Part shown: piece by piece, positions 26,514-34,735 of the stretch
Layout of the letters: each line of letters starts with the position of its first letter
How positions within the stretch are numbered: position 1 is the stretch's first letter
Assembly (NCBI GenBank): GCA_003160115.1
Contig: PLQL01000031.1
Coordinates: 1 to 34,735 of the forward strand
Source: Acidimicrobiaceae bacterium
GTDB taxonomy: Bacteria > Actinomycetota > Acidimicrobiia > Acidimicrobiales > RAAP-2
Length of the DNA stretch: 34,735 bases
Direction of reading: 5' to 3'
Program-made: the position numbers and the translations under genes
Notes under the pieces: model-generated
Database searches by the model: none
Told to the model about the DNA's origin: nothing
Seen by the model: only the letters and a program-made list of their open reading frames with translations

Positions 26514-27047
26514 CTAACTCTCGAGTAGCAAGTTGAGTCCGTCGGGATCGTTGCCGGCGAGAGCGACGTTGCGCGCGCGCAGGATCTTCTTCGCTTCCTT
26601 GCGCTGATCCGCGTCGAGACGCTCGATCAGCAACACGCCGTTCAAATGGTCCATCTCGTGCTGGAAGATCCTTCCTTCGAATTCGTCCGCTTCCACGCTT
26701 ATCTCTTTGCCCTCCAGGTCGTAGCCCACGAGGTGCACGGCGTTCGCTCGAGTGATCTCCCAACTCAGTCCCGGCACCGACAGACAACCTTCGAGATAGG
26801 TCCACTCGCCGTCGGACTCGACGATCGAAGGGTTCACCACCACGATGGGACCGTCACCCTTGTCGTAGACGAAGAGCCGTTTTTGAACCCCGACCTGGTT
26901 GGCCGCGAGGCCCACGCCCGGAGCCTCGTACATGGTCGCGATCATCGTTTCGGCGAGCTGGGCGACGCGTCCGTCGATATTGTCAACTTCGGTAGTGACC
27001 TCGTTGAGGACGGGGTCACCGTAGGTTCGAATTGGCAACGTGCTCAC
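26514..27047 (-). CDS. def: Peptide deformylase
   Basis: GVGLAANQVGVQKRLFVYD, EGCLSVPG, FQHEMDHLNGVL. GTG start 27047 (VSTLPIRTYGDPVL). Confidence 0.97.
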   Translation of the reverse strand: MSTLPIRTYGDPVLNEVTTEVDNIDGRVAQLAETMIATMYEAPGVGLAANQVGVQKRLFVYDKGDGPIVVVNPSIVESDGEWTYLEGCLSVPGLSWEITRANAVHLVGYDLEGKEISVEADEFEGRIFQHEMDHLNGVLLIERLDADQRKEAKKILRARNVALAGNDPDGLNLLLES

Positions 27048-27250
27048 CCCACCACGATACCGCCCGCCGCTTTTGGTCCGGCCCTCGTTTGAGGAATCTC
27101 CCCACTGGTACATCTCGCGAGGATCACGCCGCGCCGATCAGGCTTTCGTTCGCCCGACGTGGCCCATCCAATCGAGCTGGCCCACCCACGATCGAAGCAC
27201 CCGCGTCCGTCACGAGTCGTCCTTCGAGGCGAATCGTCCTCGACGTTGCC

Positions 27251-28960
27251 TTAGCGAACCGCGACGCGCACTTTCTCGGCGGGTCTTGACACGCCACGCA
27301 ACGCCGACGTGAGATCCCCCAGCGCAGCGGCGCGCACCTCGAAACCGTCCAAAGTCGCGTGCACCAACACTGGCGCCTGCAGTTGGGCCACGAAAGAGGT
27401 CGCACCAGGACCCGACACGTACGCCAGTGCGCCGTAGGGCGGCATTCCCAACAACGCCGCAGTCGCATCGTCCTCGCGCACGATCGCGCTGACGTCGCCA
27501 CTCTCGAGCGCGCGCACCACGGGGTCGTTAGCGCGTCTCGTCTGGATCACCACCTCGCCGTGACCATCGCGCCGTGCCCCCACGAGACGTCCGGCCTTGC
27601 CCACCGCGGTCAGCGCACTGCGACGAGCGGACTCTCGAGGTGCGAGAAGATACTGGTCGAAGTCAACGAAGATCACGACCCCGCAGTGGCGTACCCGCTG
27701 CCAGATCGCCTCGGTGCCCACCACCACTCGCGACAGCGGCGAGTTGAGGTCACTGGCGGCAGTTATCTCGGACACCGGTTGGGACAGTTGCGCCGCCACG
27801 TCTCGGGCGAGGGTCGTCACGCCCACGCGCACGCGCTTCAGATTCGTCGCACCACAGGCCCGACAGTAATTGGCCCGCAGTTCGTGTCGGTCCCGGCACG
27901 CCAACATTTCGCCCACTTCCTCCTCGGCTCCGGCGCACTCGTCACAGCGTGCGAGTTCGCCACACTTTCGACACGCGAAGAGCTTGCCGGTACCCAGGCG
28001 CTGTAACACCACCGCCACCGCCACGGGATCGTCACCGCCGAGTGCACGGTGGGCCGCGTCCAGAGCGTCGCGCGACAAGACGCCGTCGCGAGGGTCGCTG
28101 TGGCGCCGGTCGACGACGCGCACGCGTGGCCAACCCGCCACCACGTCATCGAAGGTCTGGACGAGCGCATCCTTCACGAGGGTGGGTGACGGGACCATCG
28201 AGGTCGCCCACCAGGGCGCGCCGTCACGTCGACAGCGTTCTCGCAAAAGATTGAAGGCGTCCCAAGTCGGAGCCGCCTCGGACTCGAACGCCTCGTCGTC
28301 GGCGTCCACCACGACCGCACCCGCGACCCGGGGCACTGGCGCTAGTGCCACGCCGCGCGAGCCCACGACGACGGGCCAGCCCGCTCGCATCCGGTCCCAC
28401 TCGTGCTCGCCCGACGCGACCGGCAGTCCGCGCTGCTCAAGGCGGCCTCGCAATCGCGTCGCCCAGGACTCGGTCGGCACGAGTACGAGTAGTGAACCCG
28501 GACGCTCGCGAGTCTCTTCGTATGCGCCCAGGATCATTGCCAGCGGGTCGGTCGTGGGCGCGACGTGCCAGACGCCAGCTGCGTAATCGCCCGCGCCCTC
28601 GCGCACGCGCAAGTCGAGTGTCGGCGCATCGGGGGCCACGGGCAACGTCGTCACGAGTCGCTTGGGCGACGTCGAGATCAAGAAGCGCGACAAGGGGCTG
28701 TACCAACGCTCACTCGCCCAGGCCAGCAGTTCGAGCATCGAGGGCGGTGGTCCGTACCCGAGCCACTTGGTTATCGCCTTGAGTTCGTCACGGGGTTCGA
28801 CGTCGGCGACGACCCAGGCTCGTACCGAACGATGATTGAAATCGACTCGAACCCGGTCGCCCAGACCGACCTGGGTGCTCGCTTCACTGACGGAGTAGTC
28901 AAAAGGTCGGTCGACGGCGCCGACCTCGGTGATCACGCGAACCGCGCGCACGGCGGTCAC
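27251..28960 (-). CDS. priA: PriA-like primosomal protein N', degenerate helicase
   Basis: 569 aa; N-terminal VGAVDRPFDYSV...VRVDFNHRSVRAWV; Zn-binding CRKCGELARCDEC...CRACG retained; no Walker A GxGKT. GTG start directly after the metK stop. Confidence 0.9.
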   Translation of the reverse strand: MTAVRAVRVITEVGAVDRPFDYSVSEASTQVGLGDRVRVDFNHRSVRAWVVADVEPRDELKAITKWLGYGPPPSMLELLAWASERWYSPLSRFLISTSPKRLVTTLPVAPDAPTLDLRVREGAGDYAAGVWHVAPTTDPLAMILGAYEETRERPGSLLVLVPTESWATRLRGRLEQRGLPVASGEHEWDRMRAGWPVVVGSRGVALAPVPRVAGAVVVDADDEAFESEAAPTWDAFNLLRERCRRDGAPWWATSMVPSPTLVKDALVQTFDDVVAGWPRVRVVDRRHSDPRDGVLSRDALDAAHRALGGDDPVAVAVVLQRLGTGKLFACRKCGELARCDECAGAEEEVGEMLACRDRHELRANYCRACGATNLKRVRVGVTTLARDVAAQLSQPVSEITAASDLNSPLSRVVVGTEAIWQRVRHCGVVIFVDFDQYLLAPRESARRSALTAVGKAGRLVGARRDGHGEVVIQTRRANDPVVRALESGDVSAIVREDDATAALLGMPPYGALAYVSGPGATSFVAQLQAPVLVHATLDGFEVRAAALGDLTSALRGVSRPAEKVRVAVR

Positions 28961-30154
28961 TTACAGCGACAGTTCTCGGCGCAGATCGTCCAGGCGGGGT
29001 GTCTGTTCCCAGGTGAAGCCCTGATCGCTTCGCCCGAAGTGACCGTACGCGGCCGTGCGTTGATAGATGGGTCGGCGCAGGTCCAGGTCGCGGATGATTG
29101 CGGCCGGCCGCAGGTCGAATATCGCGTCGACTGCTTTGGCAATAGTGGCCCGGTCGACGCGCTCGGTGCCGAAGGTATTGACGAGAACCGACACGGGCCG
29201 CGCGACGCCAATCGCGTAGGCGACTTGTACCTCGCACCGCTCCGCCGCTCCCGAAGCCACCACGTGTTTGGCGACCCAGCGTGCGGCGTACGCGGCGGAC
29301 CGATCGACCTTGGAGGGGTCCTTGCCCGAGAAGGCGCCACCGCCATGACGGGCCATGCCCCCGTAGGTGTCGACGATGATTTTGCGGCCCGTGAGCCCGG
29401 CGTCCGCGTGGGGCCCACCCAGCACGAACTTTCCCGACGGATTGGCGTAGACGCGCATGGAACCCGTATCCAAGTTCGTCGGCAGCATGGGTTTGATCAC
29501 GTGTTCGATCAGGTCGTTCTTGATCGTGGTCTGCGAGTCGTAACCGTCTTCGTGCTGGGTCGAGATGAGCACCGTGTCCACGGCAACCGGCCGGTCGCCC
29601 TCGTAGGCAATCGTCACCTGGGTCTTGCCGTCGGGTCGCAGGTACGGAACCTCTCCTGAGCGACGTACCTGCGTGAGGCGCATGGACAAACGGTGCGCGA
29701 GCCAGATCGGCACGGGCATGTAGTCCTCATTGTCGTTGCAGGCGTAGCCGAACATCATTCCCTGGTCACCCGCGCCCAGCGCGTTCAACTCGTCCTCCAC
29801 CGAACCCGACCGATGCTCGAAGGCCACGTCGACGCCGCTGGCGATGTCCACGCTCTGCTTGTCAAAGGAGACCAGTACCGCACAATTCTTGCCGTCAAAA
29901 CCCTTCGCGCCGTCGTCGTAACCAATGTCGAGGATGGTCTTTCGCGCGACCGCCGTCACGTCGACCGATGCGCTCGTAGTGACTTCGCCCGCGATGACGC
30001 ACAGTCCCGTCGTCAGTAGCGTCTCGCACGCGACCCGGGCCGTCGGGTCCTGGGTAAGAATCGCGTCGAGCACACCGTCGGAGATCTGATCGGCGATCTT
30101 GTCGGGGTGTCCTTCGGTCACCGACTCCGAGGTGAAGAGGGTGCGGTCACTCAT
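28961..30154 (-). CDS. metK: S-adenosylmethionine synthetase
   Basis: 397 aa; [57 protein letters not shown]. Confidence 0.99.
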   Translation of the reverse strand: MSDRTLFTSESVTEGHPDKIADQISDGVLDAILTQDPTARVACETLLTTGLCVIAGEVTTSASVDVTAVARKTILDIGYDDGAKGFDGKNCAVLVSFDKQSVDIASGVDVAFEHRSGSVEDELNALGAGDQGMMFGYACNDNEDYMPVPIWLAHRLSMRLTQVRRSGEVPYLRPDGKTQVTIAYEGDRPVAVDTVLISTQHEDGYDSQTTIKNDLIEHVIKPMLPTNLDTGSMRVYANPSGKFVLGGPHADAGLTGRKIIVDTYGGMARHGGGAFSGKDPSKVDRSAAYAARWVAKHVVASGAAERCEVQVAYAIGVARPVSVLVNTFGTERVDRATIAKAVDAIFDLRPAAIIRDLDLRRPIYQRTAAYGHFGRSDQGFTWEQTPRLDDLRRELSL

Positions 30155-31383
30155 GAATCTCCTTGGGTTAACAATGATGCCACCCTAGCCAAGATCTCGT
30201 ATGAAATGGCTTCTTTCGAGCGCAGCGTCACTGGATACGCGTGTTCATCGCGGTCGAGGATCACGACTTCGTTGGTGCCGTGCTCGAAACCGACGCCCGG
30301 TGCACTCACGTCGTTCACGACGAGCAGGTCCACACCCTTGGCCCGCAATTTACCCAAGGCGTTCTGCTCGACGTTGGTGGTCTCGGCCGCGAAACCCACG
30401 ATCACCTGGCGCGCGGACTTCTTCGCCACGAGATCCGACACGATGTCCGCGGTGGCTTCGAAACGAAGTTCCGGAGGACCCTGCTCTTTCTTCAATTTCA
30501 CCTTGGAGGCCCTAAGAGTGAAGTCAGCGACCGCGGCGGCCATGATCACTACGTCGACGTCGGACAAGCGCGAGAGGACCTCGTCGTGCATCTCGCTCGC
30601 GCTCTGGACCTTGACGACGTCGACGTCGCGCACGACGTCCAGAGCCAGCGCCAGGTTCACCGTCGACACCAGGGTGACCGTCGCGCCGAGACGGCGCGCG
30701 ACTTCGGCCAGCGCGTAACCCTGTCGGCCCGAGGAACGGTTCGAAATCACGCGAACCGGGTCGATGGCCTCGCGCGTACCGCCCGCGGTGATCAGGATGC
30801 GTCGTCCCGTCAGCGGTCCCTCGAAACCGTGCGCCAGTCGTTTGACCAGATCGGCGATCTCCTGGGGCTCGCGCATGCGACCCGGCCCCACGTCCCCGCC
30901 GGCGAGAGCGCCGACGTCGGGCTCGAGCACCAACACGCCTCGGCGGCGCAACGTCGCGAGATTCTCCTGGACCGATGGCTGTTCCCACATCTCGGTGTGC
31001 ATCGCCGGACACAGCAGCACCGGCGCGCGCGAAGCGAGCAGCGTCGCGGTGAGCAGGTCGTCAGCCAAGCCCGCGGCGTATCTCGCAATGAGGTGCGCGG
31101 TCGCGGGGGCGACCACGATCACGTCCGCGTGCTGACCGAGGTACGTGTGCGGTATAGGCGTCGTGGGATCGCCGTAGAGCGAAGTGCGCGCCGGTTCGCT
31201 CGCGAGCGCCGAAAAGGTCACCGTCCCTACGAAACGCGTGGCGTCGGGCGTGAGCACTGGCGAGACGAAGAATCCCTCGTCGCGCAACAACCGCAAGAGT
31301 TCAACGGCTTTGTAAGCGGCGATGCCGCCGCTCACTCCTAGGACAATACGGGGTGACGACGAACTAGGCGTCGCGGAGGGCAT
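30151..31383 (-). CDS. coaBC: Phosphopantothenoylcysteine decarboxylase/synthetase
   Basis: [81 protein letters not shown]. Start chosen among two Met codons (31404 or 31383). Confidence 0.95.
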   Translation of the reverse strand: MPSATPSSSSPRIVLGVSGGIAAYKAVELLRLLRDEGFFVSPVLTPDATRFVGTVTFSALASEPARTSLYGDPTTPIPHTYLGQHADVIVVAPATAHLIARYAAGLADDLLTATLLASRAPVLLCPAMHTEMWEQPSVQENLATLRRRGVLVLEPDVGALAGGDVGPGRMREPQEIADLVKRLAHGFEGPLTGRRILITAGGTREAIDPVRVISNRSSGRQGYALAEVARRLGATVTLVSTVNLALALDVVRDVDVVKVQSASEMHDEVLSRLSDVDVVIMAAAVADFTLRASKVKLKKEQGPPELRFEATADIVSDLVAKKSARQVIVGFAAETTNVEQNALGKLRAKGVDLLVVNDVSAPGVGFEHGTNEVVILDRDEHAYPVTLRSKEAISYEILARVASLLTQGDS

Positions 31384-31717
31384 CGGTGAAGGCGTCCAGG
31401 TCACTATTGGCGTCCTGGCGGGCCTGCTCCAACGCCTCGGCCTGGAGACGCTCGGACTCGATCTCTTCGGGCGTCGGACGATGGAATTCCAACTTGCCCT
31501 GGTACAACTCTTCCATGGCGAGCGAAAGTGACTTGTTCGACATTGAGGTCACCTGGGGTGGGATGAGCGCCCCGTGGCCTGAACCGAGGCCGTTGTAGTA
31601 CTCATTGATCTCGCGCGCACGAATGGCCGACACCGCGACGAGGGTGAACTTCGAGTCGCCGACCTTGTGCAGGAGCGACTCAATGGGTGGGTCTACGAGA
31701 GTGGGGCGTTCGGCCAT
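31364..31717 (-). CDS. rpoZ: RNA polymerase omega subunit
   Basis: ESLLHKVGDSKFTLVAVSAIRAREINEYYN...LSLAMEELYQGKLEF; conserved gmk-rpoZ-coaBC order. Confidence 0.95.
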   Translation of the reverse strand: MAERPTLVDPPIESLLHKVGDSKFTLVAVSAIRAREINEYYNGLGSGHGALIPPQVTSMSNKSLSLAMEELYQGKLEFHRPTPEEIESERLQAEALEQARQDANSDLDAFTDALRDA

Positions 31718-31728
31718 AGTCGGTTCCT

Positions 31729-32295
31729 TTAAAGGGGGTCTCGCCGTTGCTGGCGCAGTCCCTCCAGTATAGAGAGAATCTCGTCACTCGCTCGCTCGAC
31801 GTCATCGTTCACGACCACGTAGGACGCTAATTCGTGTCCTTTGGCCAGTTCCTGGGGCGTACTGGACAGACGAAGTGCCACGTGCTCTTCGCTATCGCCG
31901 CGGGCTCGCAGCCGCTCTTCGAGCTGACGCATCGAGGGAGGAAGGACCAAGATCACCACCGCGTCGGGGTTCGCTTTGCGCACCTGTTCGGCACCCTGGA
32001 CCTCGATCTCGAGCAGCACGTCGTCGCCCGCCGGTGCGTCCGGTTGCGGCGTGCCGTAGAGATGGCCGTGGAACTCAGCCCACTCGAGGAATCGGTCGTC
32101 GTCGATCGCCCGTTCGAAAGTCGCGCGATCCACGAAGTAGTACTCCGTACCGTCCTCATTCGGGCGTCGCGACCTCGTGGTCCAACTACGGCTCAGCCAG
32201 AGGTGAGAATCGAGTTCGACGAGCCGTCGCGCCACGGTCCCCTTGCCTACGCCGCCCGGGCCGATGAGCACGACCACGAGGGGTCTAACGGACAA
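31729..32295 (-). CDS. gmk: Guanylate kinase
   Basis: 188 aa; VVVLIGPGGVGKGTVARRL, RSWTTRSRRPNEDGTEYYFVD, LEIEVQGAEQVRK. Confidence 0.98.
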   Translation of the reverse strand: MSVRPLVVVLIGPGGVGKGTVARRLVELDSHLWLSRSWTTRSRRPNEDGTEYYFVDRATFERAIDDDRFLEWAEFHGHLYGTPQPDAPAGDDVLLEIEVQGAEQVRKANPDAVVILVLPPSMRQLEERLRARGDSEEHVALRLSSTPQELAKGHELASYVVVNDDVERASDEILSILEGLRQQRRDPL

Positions 32296-32605
32296 GGGCT
32301 CGAAAGAGTTCCGCGCGCTGCTTGGGCCCGAGCCCGCGAATGCGGCGCGTCTGGGCGATCGAGGCGTTCTTCATGATCCGCTCCGCCTTCACCTCACCTA
32401 TGGCGGGAAGGGCACTTATCAAGTCGTACGCCCTCATCTGGGCCACGCACTCCTCGCGCTCGGCGAGTTCGAACAACTCTTCGAGGGACAACTCCCCGGA
32501 CTTGACCTGGCGCTTCACCTCGGCGCGACGGCGACGATTCGCCACCGCCAAACGCGACGCTTCGACCCTCTGTTCTTGGGACAAAGTTGGCGGCGTTGGA
32601 CTCAC
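32285..32605 (-). CDS. mihF: Actinobacterial integration host factor (mIHF)
   Basis: 106 aa; RAYDLISALPAIGEVKAERIMKNASIAQTRRIRGLGPKQRAEL, upstream of gmk as usual. Confidence 0.95.
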   Translation of the reverse strand: MSPTPPTLSQEQRVEASRLAVANRRRRAEVKRQVKSGELSLEELFELAEREECVAQMRAYDLISALPAIGEVKAERIMKNASIAQTRRIRGLGPKQRAELFRALVR

Positions 32606-32638
32606 GTGGTCAGAATACTCCTGTTGGGACCAAATTTC

Positions 32639-33475
32639 CTAGGTGAGTGCGTGGGCCAGGTCATCGCGCCAGCGCCGGGCCGCGTCGCGCAGGCTCGAAC
32701 GCTCCGGACCCGCCTGCAGTATGGCCCGTGAGACGCTCGCGAGCACGCTGCCCTCGGGACAGCGCTCGAAGACTCGCGCCACGTTCTCGGGCGTACCACC
32801 TTGGGAACCGACACCGGGAACGAGGTAGGGGCCCTTCAGAGTCTCGAGCGCGAACTGTGGGCGGTCCCTCGTGGCGCCCAGTACGGCCCCGAACGGACCG
32901 AGACCCTCGTCGGGCTGGTTACAACGACGGATCTCTTCGAGCACGAAGGACTCGACGCTGCGGCCGTCCTGCGTGCGAGCACTTTGGATGACGCGACCCT
33001 CGACGTTCGAGGTCGCAGCCAGTACGAACACACCGCGTCCGGTGGCACGCGCGAGGTGCAATATCGGCGCGAGCGACTCGAAGCCCAGGTAGGGGCTCAC
33101 GGTCATGGCGTCAGCGCGCAGGGGCGATCCCTCGCTCAACCACGCCTCGGCGTAGCCGTCGTTGGTCGTGTCCACGTCACCGCGCTTCGCGTCGGCGATG
33201 ATCAAGAGATCAGCGTCGCGCGCCTCACTCATGACACGTTCGAGTACCCGATAGCCTTGCGACCCGAATCGTTCGAAGAACGCGACCTGGGGCTTGATCA
33301 CCGCCACCGTGTCGATTATCGCCTCGAGCACCGCGAGGCAGAAGAACTCGAGTCCCTCGACCGTGTCGTGTCGTCCCCAGCTTTCGATGAGTGATCGGCT
33401 CGGGTCGATGCCCACGCACAGCGGACCTCTTTCGCGCAGGTGTTGTTGGAGTCGGTCGCCGAAACCCTCAGTCAT
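32639..33475 (-). CDS. pyrF: Orotidine-5'-phosphate decarboxylase (type 2)
   Basis: 278 aa; LCVGIDPSRSLIESWG, VIKPQVAFFERFGSQG, IADAKRGDVDTTNDGYAEAW. Confidence 0.97.
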   Translation of the reverse strand: MTEGFGDRLQQHLRERGPLCVGIDPSRSLIESWGRHDTVEGLEFFCLAVLEAIIDTVAVIKPQVAFFERFGSQGYRVLERVMSEARDADLLIIADAKRGDVDTTNDGYAEAWLSEGSPLRADAMTVSPYLGFESLAPILHLARATGRGVFVLAATSNVEGRVIQSARTQDGRSVESFVLEEIRRCNQPDEGLGPFGAVLGATRDRPQFALETLKGPYLVPGVGSQGGTPENVARVFERCPEGSVLASVSRAILQAGPERSSLRDAARRWRDDLAHALT

Positions 33476-34379
33476 GGGCCACCCCGATCAGATCTTGTAC
33501 CCGGGCGACGTCATGGCGACGCATCCAGTGCTCGAGAGCCCGTAGGACCCGCCACGGCGCTCGCGGGTCCGCGAAGGTCGCCGTTCCCACCTCGAGCGCG
33601 TTCGCTCCGGCCATCAACATCGCCACCGCGTCCTCGCCGGTGGCGACGCCCCCCACACCCACGATCGGCGTCGTCGCGAACGCCGCACGGCACTCGTAGA
33701 CCGCGCGAAGCGCGACGGGCAGAATCCCGGGTCCGCTCACGCCACCACCGCCATTGCCGAGCGACGCCACGCGCCGCTCCACGTCGATACTGAGCCCGAG
33801 CACGGTGTTCACCAACACCAGTCCCGACGCACCGGCTTCGAGGGCCGCGCCGGCGATCTCGACCAGATCAGGCGTGTTGGGACTCAACTTGACCCAGAGG
33901 GGTACGTCCGCCACCCGCGACGCCTCAACGACCGCCCGCGTCGCCGACGCCGAGTGCGCGAACATCGTCGAACGGCTCTCGAGGTTCGGGCAGCTCGCGT
34001 TCACCTCGAGCGCGGCGAGCGCCGCGCCCTTCATGGCGAGTGCCGCGTCGGCGAACTCAGCCACGGTTCGTCCCCATATCGAACCCACCACGCGTGCGCC
34101 GCGCCGCTCGAGCCCAGGCAGGTAGTCGCTTCGCCACGCCTCGACGCCTGGTCCGGCGAGACCGACCGAGTTCAACAAGTGCGGGCCCGACGAGCTCACC
34201 CGCGGCGCCGGATTGCCTGGCCACGCGAAGGCCGCGAGTGACTTGGTCACGACCGCGCCCAGCTCGCCCAGGTCGCCGTAGCCCGCGAGTTCGTCGCCGT
34301 AACCCGACGTACCCGCCGCCGTGAGGACCGGTGACACTAGGGCCACCTCACCGACGCGCGTCGCCAGGTCGATCTTCAC
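33468..34379 (-). CDS. pyrD: Dihydroorotate dehydrogenase
   Basis: VKIDLATRVGEVALVSPVLTAAGTSGYGDEL, LEVNASCPNLE, PLWVKLSPNTPDLVEIA, GVGGVATGEDAVAMLMAGANALEVGTA. GTG start 34379 overlaps the carB stop. Confidence 0.96.
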   Translation of the reverse strand: MKIDLATRVGEVALVSPVLTAAGTSGYGDELAGYGDLGELGAVVTKSLAAFAWPGNPAPRVSSSGPHLLNSVGLAGPGVEAWRSDYLPGLERRGARVVGSIWGRTVAEFADAALAMKGAALAALEVNASCPNLESRSTMFAHSASATRAVVEASRVADVPLWVKLSPNTPDLVEIAGAALEAGASGLVLVNTVLGLSIDVERRVASLGNGGGGVSGPGILPVALRAVYECRAAFATTPIVGVGGVATGEDAVAMLMAGANALEVGTATFADPRAPWRVLRALEHWMRRHDVARVQDLIGVAHD

Positions 34380-34735
34380 GCGTGCAATTCCTGGAGTGAA
34401 TGAACGCGCCATCCTCGAGCACGCGTGTCGGCGATGCCCTTGGCGGCGGCGAGGCCGGCGCTCAACGTAGTGAGACACGGCACCGCGTGCACCACGCAGG
34501 CCGCACGAATGGCCGCACCGTCGGCGCGGGCTCCCCCACCCGAGGGAGTGTTCACTACGAGTTGCACCTCACCCGCACCCATCATCGACACCGCGTCCGC
34601 GCCCAGGTCGGCGAGACCGATCTTTCCCACCAAGGTTCGCACGGGCACGTCGTTGCTGCGCAAGTAGCCCGCCGTACCGACCGTCGCCGCGATGCTGAAA
34701 CCGAGTTCCACCAGTTGCCGCGCGAGCACGAGCCC
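34376..34735 (-). CDS. carB: Carbamoyl-phosphate synthase large subunit, C-terminal (MGS) part, truncated by the window edge
   Basis: LARQLVELGFSIAATVGTAGYLRSNDVPVRTLVGKIGL...GEVQLVVNTPSGG...GAAIRAACVVHAVPCLTTLSAGLAAAKGI; upstream of pyrD. Confidence 0.93.
   Translation of the reverse strand, partial: GLVLARQLVELGFSIAATVGTAGYLRSNDVPVRTLVGKIGLADLGADAVSMMGAGEVQLVVNTPSGGGARADGAAIRAACVVHAVPCLTTLSAGLAAAKGIADTRARGWRVHSLQELHA

Noticed and set aside
28565-29659. 364-aa plus-strand ORF opposite priA/metK
   Set aside because: Antisense shadow of metK and priA; no domain signature.
30241-31341. 366-aa plus-strand ORF opposite coaBC
   Set aside because: Antisense shadow of coaBC; biased composition, no motifs.

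Overview
High-GC actinobacterial window; gene content and order suggest an Acidimicrobiia-like lineage (inference). It is mostly core genome with the major operons on the minus strand. From left to right: the 5' part of a 16S rRNA gene with its leader and promoter (minus), a large RecB-like nuclease/DEDD exonuclease/SF1 helicase fusion, a compact argCBFRGH operon (argJ and argD absent), a divergent EamA transporter, an acyl-ACP thioesterase-like gene, the infC-rpmI-rplT-spoU-pheS-pheT operon, a GT-C-like membrane protein, a DUF1844 gene, an OmpR-type two-component system with a divergent small secreted protein, and a long carB-pyrD-pyrF-mihF-gmk-rpoZ-coaBC-metK-priA-def-fmt-rpe-ribD-ribBA-ribH-CSD series. 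I found no CRISPR array, transposon, prophage or tRNA, and no clear undescribed multi-gene defence system. The observations most worth a second look are: a perfect inverted repeat over the argC -10 and shared with a divergent transporter; recurrent leaderless promoters with TANNNT exactly 6 nt before the start codon; a probable AUC start and structured leader for infC; the triple-domain nuclease-helicase; a divergent cold-shock-like protein coupled to ribH; and a two-component system/secreted-protein pair with three phased repeats.
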